DNA of 38,290 nucleotides from Sphingomonas sp. PAMC 26621 (GTDB lineage: Bacteria > Pseudomonadota > Alphaproteobacteria > Sphingomonadales > Sphingomonadaceae), in contig NZ_AIDW01000008.1 of NCBI RefSeq assembly GCF_000251145.1, forward strand, positions 1 through 38,290, in the 5' to 3' direction. Shown here in pieces: positions 1 through 10,008 of the stretch; the first letter of the stretch is position 1, and the number at the start of each line of letters is the position of its first letter. Made by a program: the position numbers and the translations under genes. The notes beneath the pieces are model-generated. The model saw nothing but the letters and a program-made list of their open reading frames with translations. It had not been told where the DNA came from and did no database searches.

Positions 1-1
1 G

Positions 2-232
2 GAGCGGATGAACCGAACCATCAAGGAGGCGACTGTCAAACGCTTCCACTATGAAAGCCACGAGCAGTTACGGGTGCACCTCGCCGACTTCATGGCGGCT
101 TACAATTTCGCCCGTCGGCTCAAAACGCTCAGTGGCCTCACGCCTTACGAATACATCGCTAAAATCTGGAGTTCAGAGCCGGACAGGTTCATCGTCGATC
201 CGATCCATCAGATGCCGGGACTAAACACCTAG
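2..232 (+). CDS. IS481-type transposase, C-terminal fragment (cut by window edge)
   Basis: The reading frame is open from the first bases of the window to a TAG stop. It encodes the end of a DDE integrase-core transposase: an N-R-T-I-K-E-A-T-V-K segment, then HLADFMAAYNFARRLKTL and a G-L-T-P-Y-E motif, the usual tail of IS481-like (rve family) transposases. The catalytic D,D and most of the E region lie outside the window, so the element may be complete upstream. The ATG at 8 is internal, not a start. The element's right terminal repeat should lie shortly after 232, but I could not identify it without the left end. Confidence 0.8.
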   Translation, partial: ERMNRTIKEATVKRFHYESHEQLRVHLADFMAAYNFARRLKTLSGLTPYEYIAKIWSSEPDRFIVDPIHQMPGLNT

Positions 233-924
233 TCGATCTACCGGTTGAATTTGAGATGCACGAGTTGGCGCTTCAGGATAATGAACGATGGCAGGTTCGA
301 ATGTGCCATAGCTTTTTACGATAAGTAGTGGATGAAAGCGGCATACCGATACCGGGCCTGCTGGCAAAAGCAATTTATGGTCTGCCAGGAGATGGTGGGG
401 CCGGCCTCCCATCTTTTAATGACGAATGTGAAAGGACTATCTGCATACACTTAGAATTATATTCACTAAGCATACGGCCCTGTTTAAAGTCCACGAAATT
501 GCGACCGCCTTTCTTGCGAGCGGCGATAAAGGATCTTAACGCCTGTTTTTGTGGCTCGGGCTCGAAAACACCTAGTCTGCAAACATCAAGTTCAAGCCAA
601 AATCTCAAACGGAACGAAAGGCAGAAGCTGGGAAGCCAAAAGTTGGACGTGAATGTCCGGGACTGGGTCAGCGCTGCGCGAACCTGGCGGCGGCTTTCGA
701 CTAGACCCGGTCATTCCGCCGTCCATTTCCAAACGTCCGCTCGTGACACCAGCCGCCGTTTACAAATCGAGGAGATGACCATCGGCAACGCGCCCGATTT
801 ATTATATTGCATGAGAAGGGCGATACGAAAGGCTGTCACGCTCCTCTGCCCCATCGATTGATAAGTCCTTGCCGCCATTGTGTCACAACGGCAGCGTATG
901 CGCTGTCCAAGAAGGGCGACGAAT
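233..924. other. Gene-poor gap after the IS481 fragment
   Basis: I recognise no gene here. ORFs of about 80-180 codons exist on both strands, but none has a recognisable motif or a convincing ribosome-binding site. The part at about 290-560 is visibly more AT-rich than the flanks, which fits insertion-sequence-associated DNA. One copy of the dispersed ~60-bp repeat sits at 610-669. The last bases (911-916, GAAGGG) serve as ribosome-binding site for the following gene. Confidence 0.5.
610..669 (+). repeat. Dispersed ~60-bp intergenic repeat, copy 1
   Basis: This copy carries the family features GGAACGAAAGGC near the start, AAGTTGG in the middle and TGAATGTCCGGGACTGGGTC at the end. The 3' third is the best conserved part of the family. 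Divergent copy, intergenic. Confidence 0.5.
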
Positions 925-3746
925 ATGAAGCGCTGGTCCGTTATATCACTGATGATCTTCGCCGCGTGTTCGACGGCCACCCAGGGCGGACAGCAACTGC
1001 CCACCGGTCAATCGCTGAGCCCGCTTGTCACGCCCGGCGCGCGGTTCGACGCGCTAGTGACGCATGTCGGCCCGCATCCCGACTATGTCGCCGATGGTGC
1101 GGCGGCGATGGTCGTCAGCCCTGATCGGCGGCAGATGCTGCTGATGACCAGCGGCTTCAATCGTTACAATGGCGCCGACGGCAAGGTCGTTTCCAATCAG
1201 TCGCAGCAATACATCCTGCTTTACGCGATCGATGCGCGGGGCAGCCGACTGCGGCAGACGTTGCGCGTGCCGAACAGCTATTCCGGGATAGCCTGGTTGC
1301 CGGACGGATCGGGATTCGTGGTCGGCGGTGGCGTCGACGATGTGGTGCATCGCTTCGCGCGCCGGGGCAGCGCCTTTGCCGAAATCGCGCCGCCGATCAC
1401 GTTGGGGCACAAGACGGGCAACGGCGCAGCGGTGAAACCGCAGGCGGCGGGCATCGCGGTCAGCGCCGACGGACGCAGGGCAATCGTCGCTAATTACTAT
1501 AATGATTCCGTGTCGCTGATCGACCTAGCCGGCGGCAGCGTGCTGGCCGAACAGGATCTGCGGCCGGGCAAGATCGATTCGGCGAATATCGGCAAGCCTG
1601 GCGGCGAGTTCCCGTTCGCGGTGGCGTGGACGAGCGCGGGCGAGGCCTGGGTTTCGACACCGCGCGATCGGCAATTGGTCGGCCTCTCGATCAGCGCTGA
1701 CACGCTGAAGGTGACGCGGCGGATCGCCACGATCGGCGAGCCAACCGCGTTGCTACACGACCGCACTGCGCATCGGCTCTACGCGACCGAAGACAACGCC
1801 GACCGGCTGGCCGTTGTCGATCTGGCGACGGGGCGGCTGATCGCCGAACCGCGCCTCGGCTTCCCCGCCGCGCTGGGCGCCGAGCCTGTCCGCAAGGGGC
1901 TCAATCCCAATGCGATCGCGCAGGCGCACGACGGTCGGCTGCTCGTGACGTTGGGCGGCGTCAACGCGCTCGCCGTCGTCGTCCCGACCGGCGCGGAACT
2001 GGCAGTGACGGCGCTGGTTCCGACCGGCTGGTACCCCAGCGCCGTCGCGACCAGCGCGGATGGCCGGCGGGTCTTCGTCGCCAATCGCAAGAGCCCGCCG
2101 GGGCCAAATCCAGCGGGCTGCGCGCCGAAGCTCGCGATCTATCGCGGCCAGCCCAACGCATGCGGCGCGGCGAACCAATATATCTTTCAGCTCGAAAAGT
2201 CAGGGCTGTTGCAGTTTCCGATGCCGACCGAGCGGCAATTGTCCCGTACCACACTGCAGGTCGCCGACAATGTCGGGCTATTACGCAACGCCGACCGTGT
2301 GGCCGCCGAAGCGCGGATGGCGGCGGTGCGCGCGCGGATCAAGCACGTGATATTCATCGTGAAGGAAAACCGCACCTACGATCAGTGCTCGGCGACCTCG
2401 AAGTTGGCAACGGCGACCCCAAACTGGCGATCCTCGGGGCGCGTCTGTCGCCCAATCACCACCAGTTGGCTCGCCAGTTCGTGACGCTCGACAATTTCTA
2501 CGACAGCGGCGAACAGTCGAGCACCGGCTGGACATGGACGACCGCAGGCCGCGTGCCCGATCTCCTCGAAAAGACCGCGCCAGTGAACTATGCACAGCGC
2601 GGTCTCGCCTATGAAGCGGAGGAGGCGGATCGCTTCGTCTACACGCAGCAGACGATGGCCGAACGCCAGGCCACCAACCCGGCGCTGGCCAAGGATCCCG
2701 ATCTGATGCCCGGGCCGGCACTCCTGACCGCGCCCGATGGCAACGGCGATGATGACGATCGCGGCCAGGGATTCCTGTGGGACGCGGCGATACGCGCCGG
2801 GCTCAGCGTTCGAAATTACGGCTTTTCAGACGCATCGATCTATGACGCGGGCGCGCCGGGCACCGTGCCCTTAGTGCGCGAACCGGCCAAGACGAAGACA
2901 CGGATCTACACGCCCGGAGACCGGTTGCTCGCCAGCCGCAGTGACCCCTATTTTCGCGGCTTCGACCAGAAGATGCCCGATTATTGGCGGATGCTGGAAT
3001 GGCAGCGCGAATATAATGCGATGGCGACCGCCGGCACTCTGCCGACATTGACCTTGTTGCGTCTAAGCCATGACCATTTCGGCGACTTTGAGGACGCGCT
3101 CGACGGCGTGAATACGGTCGAAACCGAAATGGCCGACAACGATTATGCCGTCGGCCGCGTCGTGGAAGCCGTCGCGGACGGGAAGGCGCGCGACTCGACG
3201 CTGATCTTCGTGATTGAGGATGATGCGCAGAACGGTGCGGACCATGTCGATGCCCGGCGCAGCCTGGCGTTCGTGGTGGGGCCAATGGTGAAACAGCATG
3301 AGCTAATCTCGACTCGTTACACGACGATCAACATGCTGCGGACGATCGAGGCGGTGCTCGGTCTGGCGCCGCTGGGCCTTAACGATTCACTCGCGATACC
3401 GATGGCCGATCTGTTCGATCCGGCGACGTCGGCCTGGAGCTTCCGCGCGACCGCGTCCGACGTATTGCGCGATACGAAGCTGCCGATCGAGGTGGAGCGT
3501 TTCGTCGCGGCCGCATCGGTATGCGGCCCCCTGCACGACTCCGAATACTGGGCTGCGGCAATGAAGGGGCAGGATTTTCGAACCGAGGACCATCTCGACA
3601 CGGCGAAGTTCAACGCCGCATTGTGGAAGGGGCTGGGGGCTGGGCCGGAGCCGGTCAATCGGCCTAGCACAGACTTGCGCGCCAACCGCCGTTTCCTTGT
3701 CGACGGCGCTGACACCCATTGCGGTCCCGCCTTCGCCGCAAAGTAA
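925..3746 (+). pseudogene. YncE-like beta-propeller / phosphoesterase fusion protein, frameshifted
   Basis: The first half (start ATG 925, GAAGGG 8 bases upstream) has a lipoprotein-like leader ending in FAAC, then repeated WD40/YncE-type blades (D-G-R-R-A-I-V-A-N-Y-Y, P-S-A-V-A-T-S-A-D-G-R-R-V). The second half is an alkaline-phosphatase-superfamily phosphoesterase: V-I-F-I-V-K-E-N-R-T-Y-D-Q, then HDHFGDF and I-E-D-D-A-Q-N-G-A-D-H-V-D. This is the architecture annotated as bifunctional YncE/alkaline phosphatase family protein, probably acting in the cell envelope; the substrate is unknown. The frame breaks right after Y-D-Q: one G appears to be missing between 2385 and 2386 (CAG-GTG-CTC expected, CAGTGCTC present). 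The original frame then stops at 2484 while homology continues in another frame to TAA at 3746. Restoring one base gives a protein of about 940 residues. Decay or sequencing error are both possible. Confidence 0.8.
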
Positions 3747-4346
3747 GCCACGCTGTCAGAGCACGGATGGCGGGAAAGTCCCAAGAGGCGACGACAGTAG
3801 TCGACCAACTCAGGCCGTTCCACGACGCGTGCGTGAATGACTACTCCTGCCGGAACCGGCCGTTCCCTTCACATTGAGCGGTCCGGCCGCAGTGCCCCCA
3901 ATTGTCGCCGTCCCATCGCTTTGCGAGACATCCCAAGAGCCGCCCGATAGCGGGTAGCGATCTAATCGCGGCTCGATGCCGCGGCAGCACCCCAGTCGCT
4001 CATGCCCTGCCGTCGATCAGCACTGCCTGCTGTCATCGGCTTGGCGCTTGATTAAGTGCATGCAGCCTGCCCAGCAGCAGGGCTACCTCTTCGCCTCCAG
4101 AGATTCCTCTCGGGTGGGCAAGTCGACGGGACAGGAGTAGGCTAGATGGGCGAACAGGAGGCGGCGCATGGGCGATTGGGACAAGCGACATCGACGGAGC
4201 TTGATGGCGAGGCGGGGCGAGAGGGGTAGAGCGCTTCAGCCAATATCAGGTTGCCTCGATCCCGTGTCCAGGCGCCTGCCTGCTGTGGCCAATTGCCTAC
4301 GGCCGCTAAGCCTCGGTGCGGCGATGCTGAAGCTGGTCGAGGAAGC
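3747..4346. other. Intergenic stretch without a recognisable gene
   Basis: About 600 bases of high-GC DNA. The ORFs present are short, overlap on both strands and have no family signature. I saw no convincing terminator or repeat. Confidence 0.5.
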
Positions 4347-5373
4347 ATGAGCGTAGCCGCCGTCCTTTTGGCGTTGTCGGCGCCGCTGGCTGCTTCCGAT
4401 CCTCCGCCGCCGGCTTGGCGGGGCGTCTGGAGCTGCACGATAGGCTCGCTGCCCGTGCGCGCGTGCCTGGCCCGTGTTGGCGACGCCTATTCGTTGGGCT
4501 CATATTACTACCTGTCGAAGCTACGTACGATCTCGCTGGATCAGCAGGGCACGAGCAAGGTCTGGTTGGAAGGATGAGCACTTCCGCGCGGGCAGTCGCA
4601 ACCGCGCTAGACCTTCGACACGGTCGGTGCGGGGCGGCTGTCAGGGACATGGAGTGCCGGCGCTCGGACGCTGCCATTCCGCCTCACGCGCGTAGCCACC
4701 CCGACCGATGAGGGGTCATGCGGTAGCGCGGCGTTCAATGGGCCGCGTTGGCGACCGCTGCGCCTCACCGCATCAATGAAGCGGCAGGGCGGCGTCACAT
4801 ATCGGGCGCTCTCCTACTCCGCAGGACCGGCGTTTCCAGATATCGCACTCGATGGATTCGAACTGCTCGGCGCCGATCCCGCAACTCGGCGCATCAACGC
4901 GGAGCTGCACGCACGCGTGCCGGGCAAGACGGAAGAGTGGCGTGGCTGCATAACGAACGGCCTAGATGCGCACGGCACCGACGGCGACTATCATGCTTCG
5001 CTGGCGCCAACCCTGATCACGTCACGCTGGCTTGCCGCCGAGCTTAGCGACGGGCGCCGCAGTGTATCTGGACAGCTGGCTCACCGGTGCCGCGCTCATC
5101 CGCGATCCGGCGGCCAAGAACACTCCAACCGTGAGCCCGTCCTTCCGTCGCTTCCTGCTAGCCCGAGCCGGCGAGATCGAGGCCGACTGCCGCGAGGCGC
5201 TGGACGGTGCCGACTATTGGGACATCGGCTTCGATCGCAAGGGGCTGACCTTCACGCCCGAACTAAGCCACGCCGAGCAAGCCTGCGCCGATCCGGTCGA
5301 GGTGACATGGCCGAGCCTCGCATCGTGGCTCAGCTCCGCCGTGCGAGCGGGGAGGGCGACCCTGGCACGATAG
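4347..5373 (+). pseudogene. Secreted hypothetical protein, decayed (stops and frameshift)
   Basis: The frame starts at ATG 4347 with a clear signal peptide (MSVAAVLLALSAPLAAS), followed by W-R-G-V-W-S-C-T-I-G and LPVRACL. It hits TGA at 4575-4577 and TAG about ten codons later. It then continues in the same frame with G-R-L-S-G-T-W-S and R-T-L-P-F-R-L-T-R-V to about 5050. Near 5051-5053 (GGG) one base seems inserted, after which the protein continues in the next frame (A-A-V-Y-L-D-S-W-L-T-G to the TAG at 5373). The repeated G-x-W / L-P-V or L-P-F pattern suggests two similar small beta domains. I do not recognise the family. The broken frames argue for a pseudogene of an exported protein. Confidence 0.55.
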
Positions 5374-6096
5374 CGTGATCAATACGGCCAACTTGTGCCG
5401 AACTTCTCCGACCTGGGGCGGGACGTGTTGGAGCAGGCGAGGACAAGCTGCCCGTGCCGGTCGACTGAGCTGGTATCCAGCTCGACGGACTGGCCGGGCT
5501 CGACCGCTGCCTTTCGTGCGGGTCGTCGCTGTTCCGGTCGCTTGCAACGGCGCGGCAAGGTCGCTCGCAAGCGGCCGCTCGGCGTCGATGACGTCCAGGG
5601 ACCTACCGTGGCGCCACGATTTCAGGCTGAGTTTGGCGACGAGTGCGAACAGTGCGCACTCTCCCGCCCCGTGCGTTTCGACAACGCGCGGCGCTCCTAC
5701 TCGTTCGTTAGCAGGATACTCGAACCCTCGAATCTCAGCTGCTGCCGGGCGCCGACATCCGCCATCGGGCTTGCGAACGACGGCTTCTCTATCGGCTTGC
5801 ATCAAGAGGCAGACGCCACTCTCCGCCGCCGCGAGTGCGCCGGTCGTGACGGATTGGCAGGCGACGAAGTGCAAATACTGTTTTCTGCCGAGCTTAAAGT
5901 CACCACACGGGGTTCGTGCTTCTCTCCGGGGTCGGCACGAAGCCGCCCCATGATGGGTAAGACAAAGCGGCGTGGATCAACCTTAGTAACGCCTTTATCG
6001 GTAGGCTGCGGTCGTTTCGATCTCACACCACCTTCGTCCCCGTGAGGACCTCTTCCTACCGAGGCAGAACCGTCAAAGCTCCTGTTTAAAATCGGG
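5374..6096. other. Gap of ~720 bp with only mirror ORFs
   Basis: Long ORFs are open on both strands here (about 190-216 codons on +, 203 on -), the pattern high-GC DNA makes by chance. None has a recognised domain or ribosome-binding site. The 3' end of the downstream IS110 element must lie in the last part. The 15-mer CACCACCTTCGTCCC at 6026-6040 nearly repeats at 7262-7276 on the other side of the IS110 gene. Confidence 0.4.
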
Positions 6097-7149
6097 TCAG
6101 GCGGTAGCGACGGCGACTGCGGTGCCGGGTTCGCTACCCCAGCGGAAGTCGGTGCCATCAGTCCACATCCGGTGAAGCTCGACGGCCAGGCGGCGCGCAA
6201 CGGCGACTATCGCCCGCCGCATGCCACAGCGCTGTGCGACTTTCATCCCCCAAGCCTTGAGCCAAGACCAATGCCGACTTTGGGTCAGCAAGACTTGCGC
6301 CGCTTCGTACAGCACCGTGCGCAGCATAGAGTCGCCAGATTTGGAGATGCCGCCGTCATAGTCGATCTCGCCCGACTGATGCCGTCGCGGTGTCAGCCCG
6401 ACATGCGCGCCAACCGCCGTAGAATGAACGAACCGCTGAGGCTGGTCGATCGAGGCACGATAGGTGAGTGCCACCACCGGGCCGACGCCGGGTGCGGTCA
6501 TCAAGCGCCGGCACACTGGATCGTGCCGGACCGTATCGAGCAGCAACTTATGGAGCGTGGCCAGCTGCTGGCGCATTACCCGCCGCCCCGTCAGCAACGG
6601 CTCGATGATCGCCGCCAGCCGCGGAAAGCCCTCGACCAGTTGACGGATACGGGCCTCATAGCCGATCGTGCTGACGACGCCGACCTTGAGGCCGAAGTTG
6701 CGCTGCGTGCCGCGCATGTCGGGCTCGATGTCGATCAGCTTGCGCTGCACCAGCTTGCAGCTGGTCAGCAGCATCCGCTGTTCCTGCGCGGCCAGCGTCT
6801 TCACGTGCACCGGCTTGAACAGGCCGACCCGCATCATCTGCGCAATCCCGCGGGCATCGTTACGATCGGATTTGTTGATTTGCTGCGCCTGCAACAGCGC
6901 CTTCATGTGCCAGGTCTCGACGCAAATAACCAGTAGGCCCGCCTCGGCGAGACCGTTCACCAGCCACTGCGACAACGGACCAGCTTCGATTCCAACTCTC
7001 ACGTAATCACCACCGACTGACGTCAACAGGACGGCAATGTCATCCGGCTCGGTCGGCACTTTGCGCTCCCACACGACGTTGCCGGCATCGTCCACCACGC
7101 ACACCGACGTCTCCTTTACAAAGACGTCCAGACCCACAAAATGCGCCAT
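6097..7149 (-). CDS. IS110 family transposase (DEDD recombinase)
   Basis: A complete 350-residue protein starting at ATG 7149, with an AAGGAG ribosome-binding site just upstream on the minus strand. The N-terminal RuvC-like DEDD domain shows VGLD (D8), GIEAG (E55) and NKSDRNDA (D95/D98). The C-terminal transposase-20 part has A-P-G-V-G-P-V-V-A and the G-G-I-S-K-S-G-D-S-M-L-R block with the conserved serine. IS110 elements lack classical inverted repeats and, as established for the family, are guided by a structured non-coding RNA made from the element's non-coding end. In the IS110 group that end is upstream of the gene, here 7150 to about 7300. The gene appears intact, so the element may be active. 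Confidence 0.93.
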   Translation of the reverse strand: MAHFVGLDVFVKETSVCVVDDAGNVVWERKVPTEPDDIAVLLTSVGGDYVRVGIEAGPLSQWLVNGLAEAGLLVICVETWHMKALLQAQQINKSDRNDARGIAQMMRVGLFKPVHVKTLAAQEQRMLLTSCKLVQRKLIDIEPDMRGTQRNFGLKVGVVSTIGYEARIRQLVEGFPRLAAIIEPLLTGRRVMRQQLATLHKLLLDTVRHDPVCRRLMTAPGVGPVVALTYRASIDQPQRFVHSTAVGAHVGLTPRRHQSGEIDYDGGISKSGDSMLRTVLYEAAQVLLTQSRHWSWLKAWGMKVAQRCGMRRAIVAVARRLAVELHRMWTDGTDFRWGSEPGTAVAVATA

Positions 7150-7795
7150 CGCTCACACTCCTTCCCTCGATGCACGAGGTCAGGTCGACCCTGGTCTAAG
7201 CAGCGTATGTTAAGGGGCTGCAATCTCACCATCTAACGTAAGAAATGCAGCCGCCGCGATACACCATCTTCGTCCCACTTCGCCTCATTCCTCAGCCGCT
7301 CGTACAGGCGTCAAGCGGACATGAAAGGATGTCCGTGTGTAGACGCCCCGCTGGATATAAGGGGTTTTCGAAGAATTTGTTCGCGCAGGTTCAGGTGCTT
7401 CCGTGTGTCCGGCCTGTTGATGCAGCCATCATCACGGCTGCTGGCCTGTATGGAGATCGCGCATCGGGTCCAGACTGAACTTGCGCGCTCGAGGCGCTCG
7501 GACATTTCCCTGGTTTTCCCAACCCCGTCTTCTGACCGTTGCGCGATACCTCTTTATCGACCTTCCTTGCGTACCTGACGCCTTAAGCCTTGACGGTTAC
7601 ACCGCTGCGGCCGGAGCGCCGTGTAAGGTGCCGCGGCGCAGCCGCAAACGCCGAAACGACGGGCTCTGTCTTGTGCGTTTGCAATGCATTGCACCTGTCG
7701 GATTAGCGCAATAGGACCGCAGTAGCAGGGCTCGGGATGCTCGCGATGAAGCTGTGTCCTGACCTGTAGCGTATCGCGTTCGGGAAGGTTGGCGT
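7150..7795. other. IS110 upstream end plus halogenase promoter region
   Basis: The first part holds the IS110 5' non-coding end (ribosome-binding site at about 7152-7160, and possibly a guide RNA region). The element's boundary is not defined, though the 15-mer at 7262-7276 may mark it. The second part is the upstream region of the halogenase operon. It contains a perfect palindrome at 7680-7693 and a GGGAAGG ribosome-binding site at about 7782-7788. No gene is supported here. Confidence 0.5.
7680..7693. promoter_or_regulatory. Palindrome upstream of halogenase operon (putative operator)
   Basis: TGCAATGCATTGCA is a perfect 14-bp palindrome about 100 bp upstream of the halogenase start. Its arms GCAAT / ATTGC recur in the palindrome upstream of the TonB receptor (14738-14749), where only the central two bases differ. 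This suggests one regulator for both operons. LacI-family regulators commonly control such uptake loci in sphingomonads, but no regulator gene is seen nearby, so the factor is unknown. Confidence 0.5.
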
Positions 7796-9295
7796 GTGAA
7801 GAGAGTTAACAAGATCGTCATTCTCGGGGGTGGCACCGCGGGTTGGATGACCGCCGCGGCATTGAGTGCGACCTATGGCGAGGCGGTTTCAATCAGCGTG
7901 CTCGAGTCCGATGCCATCGGCACGGTCGGGGTGGGCGAGGCGACGATCCCGACGATCCACTGGTTCAACGAGCTGATCGGGCTCGACGAAGCCGCCTTCG
8001 TTCGCGAGACGAGGGCAAGTTTCAAGCTCGGAATCGAGTTCGTTGATTGGACGCGCCCGGGACATCGCTATTTCCACCCGTTCGGGCGCTATGGCGTCGA
8101 TCTCGGGACGGTGCCGTTCCACCAGCGCTGGTTGCGAGCGCAGGCCGATGGGCTGGACCGTCCGCTCTCGGCGTATTCGCTTGCGACGCAACTGGCCGAG
8201 GCGGGACGGTTTGCCAAGCCGGTCGGGGATGCGCGGTCAATTCTGTCGACACTCGGTTATGCCTATCATTTCGATGCGGGACTGTATGCGGGGCACCTGC
8301 GTAAGCTGGCCGAGGCGCGCGGGGTCACGCGGCACGAAGGCATGCTCGCGCGCATCGAGCGCGATTCGGCCACGTCCTTCGTGACCGCGCTCGCGACCGA
8401 CCAGGGCGAGACGCTGGAGGGCGATCTGTTCGTCGATTGCTCGGGCTTCCGCGCCTTGCTGATCGGCGAGGCGATGGGCGCGCCGTTCGAGGACTGGTCG
8501 CAGTGGCTGCCGTGCGATCGCGCGGTCGCGGTACCGTGCGCGCGTCTGGCCGAGACGACGCCGTTCACGCGTTCGACCCGGCGCGACGCCGGATGGCAAT
8601 GGCGGATCCCACTCCAGCATCGCACCGGCAATGGCTATGTCTATGCGAGCGCCTTCGTGTCGGACGACGAGGCGACAGCGACCTTGCTCGCCAACCTTGA
8701 CGGGGAAGCGCTTGCCGACCCCCGGATGCTGCGCTTCACCGCGGGGTTCCGGCGCGAGGCGTGGCGCGGCAACGTCGTCGCGATCGGTTTGTCCTCGGGG
8801 TTCCTCGAGCCGCTTGAATCGACCAGCATCCATCTGATCCAGAGCGGGATCGCCAAGTTAATCACGCTGTTCCCCGACGCCGACTGCGACCCGGCGCTGG
8901 CGCGGCAGTATAATGCGTTGCTCGGGCGCGATATGGACGGGATACGCGATTTCCTGATCCTGCATTATCACGCGACGCAGGGGCATGACGCGGCGCTCTG
9001 GCAGCACACGCGGGCGATGGCGGTGCCCGAGACGTTGCAAAACAAGATGGCGCACTATCGCCGCACCGGGCGGCTGATGCTCGAGCCCGAGGAGCTGTTC
9101 CGCGAGGCTAGCTGGCTTGCGGTGCTGAACGGTCAAGGCGTCGCGGCGCAGGGGCATGTGCCGCTCGCGGATACGATCGACGGTGCGACCAACCGGGGGC
9201 AGCTCGACCAAATCGAAGCCGTTATCGCGCGGGCCGTCCCGACCCTGCCGCTTCACGATGCGGCGATCCGGGTGCTAACCGGCGCGGTAGCGTGA
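7796..9295 (+). CDS. Flavin-dependent tryptophan halogenase family protein
   Basis: A 499-residue protein starting at GTG 7796, 8 bases after GGGAAGG. It has the FAD-binding GGGTAG motif (residues 11-16), the lysine that binds the haloamine/hypohalous intermediate in this family (K77, in S-F-K-L-G-I-E-F), a WQWRIP version of the WxWxIP signature (267-272) and the glutamate that positions the substrate in PrnA-type enzymes (E341, in L-E-P-L-E-S-T-S). All residues needed for FADH2-dependent halogenation are therefore present; the substrate cannot be read from the sequence. No flavin reductase is adjacent. It overlaps the DUF6445 gene by four bases and converges with the hydrolase/TonB receptor operon. 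Homologues in TonB-receptor loci of Caulobacter, Xanthomonas and sphingomonads are often not tryptophan-specific, so a free-tryptophan role should not be assumed. Confidence 0.93.
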   Translation: MKRVNKIVILGGGTAGWMTAAALSATYGEAVSISVLESDAIGTVGVGEATIPTIHWFNELIGLDEAAFVRETRASFKLGIEFVDWTRPGHRYFHPFGRYGVDLGTVPFHQRWLRAQADGLDRPLSAYSLATQLAEAGRFAKPVGDARSILSTLGYAYHFDAGLYAGHLRKLAEARGVTRHEGMLARIERDSATSFVTALATDQGETLEGDLFVDCSGFRALLIGEAMGAPFEDWSQWLPCDRAVAVPCARLAETTPFTRSTRRDAGWQWRIPLQHRTGNGYVYASAFVSDDEATATLLANLDGEALADPRMLRFTAGFRREAWRGNVVAIGLSSGFLEPLESTSIHLIQSGIAKLITLFPDADCDPALARQYNALLGRDMDGIRDFLILHYHATQGHDAALWQHTRAMAVPETLQNKMAHYRRTGRLMLEPEELFREASWLAVLNGQGVAAQGHVPLADTIDGATNRGQLDQIEAVIARAVPTLPLHDAAIRVLTGAVA

Positions 9296-9966
9296 GCGGA
9301 CCGTCGGTCGTCGCGCGACGGGTTGGCCGGGAGGGGGAGCCGATCGCGATCATCGACCATTTCGCGCCGGATCCCGACGCTTTGCGCCGGTTCGCGGCGG
9401 AACAGGGCTATGCTCCGGCGGGGCGGCATTATCCCGGGATCAAGGCGGCGCTTCCCGCCGACTATATGCACACGCAAGGTCCGCTGATCGGCAGTATCCT
9501 GCGTGAAGTGTTCGGCGTCACGGGGAAGGTGTCGATCCTCGAGGCCGACTTCTCGATCGTCACGGCGATGCCGACCCATTTGTCGATCGAGCAACGGCTC
9601 CCGCATGTCGATGCGCTGGAACCGGGGCGACTGGCGCTGGTTCATTATCTCGTCCCCGGCGGGACCGATGGTACGGCGTTCTACCGCCACCGTGCGACCG
9701 GGTACGAAACCGTCGATGCGACGCGCAGCGCGGCATATTTCGCGCGTCTAAATCGCGATCTTGCCGGGGGCGCGGTGCCGGACTCATACATCACGGGTGA
9801 TACCGCGCTGTTCGAACAGACCGCTTCGGTGCCGGGGGTCTATAACCGCGCTTTGCTATATCGCAGTCGGATGCTCCACTCGGGCGCGATCAGGCCGGAT
9901 GCCCTGTCAGACGATCCGGTGACCGGGCGGCTGACGGTGACCGGGTTCCTTTCGGCGGCGGTTTAG
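9292..9966 (+). CDS. DUF6445 family protein (possible Fe/2-oxoglutarate-type fold)
   Basis: A 224-residue cytoplasmic-looking protein whose GTG start overlaps the halogenase stop (GTGA, 9292-9295), so the two are translationally coupled. It resembles the DUF6445 family seen beside tryptophan halogenases. Visible motifs are RHYPGIK (residues 45-51), L-P-H-V-D (H105, D107), G-T-A-F-Y-R-H-R (127-134) and a late R-M-L-H-S-G (H196). A spaced H-x-D...H pattern of this kind is what a double-stranded beta-helix iron oxygenase uses, so a hydroxylase acting on the halogenase's substrate is a reasonable guess. No function is established. There is no signal peptide. It ends 42 bp before the convergent hydrolase gene. 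Confidence 0.8.
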   Translation: MSGPSVVARRVGREGEPIAIIDHFAPDPDALRRFAAEQGYAPAGRHYPGIKAALPADYMHTQGPLIGSILREVFGVTGKVSILEADFSIVTAMPTHLSIEQRLPHVDALEPGRLALVHYLVPGGTDGTAFYRHRATGYETVDATRSAAYFARLNRDLAGGAVPDSYITGDTALFEQTASVPGVYNRALLYRSRMLHSGAIRPDALSDDPVTGRLTVTGFLSAAV

Positions 9967-10008
9967 GGGACCTTTGAACGGGGAGAGATGGTGCGGATCA
10001 CCCTCCAC

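Noticed and set aside
328..861. A 177-codon ORF in the first gap
   Set aside because: No family signature, no start signal, and it crosses the dispersed-repeat copy.
5263..6045. Long overlapping ORFs on both strands (203 and 216 codons)
   Set aside because: They mirror each other, lack ribosome-binding sites and known motifs; high GC explains the open frames.
6026..7276. The paired 15-mers as a certain target duplication of the IS110 element
   Set aside because: One mismatch and no second copy for comparison; IS110 elements often make no duplication, so it is kept only as a hint.
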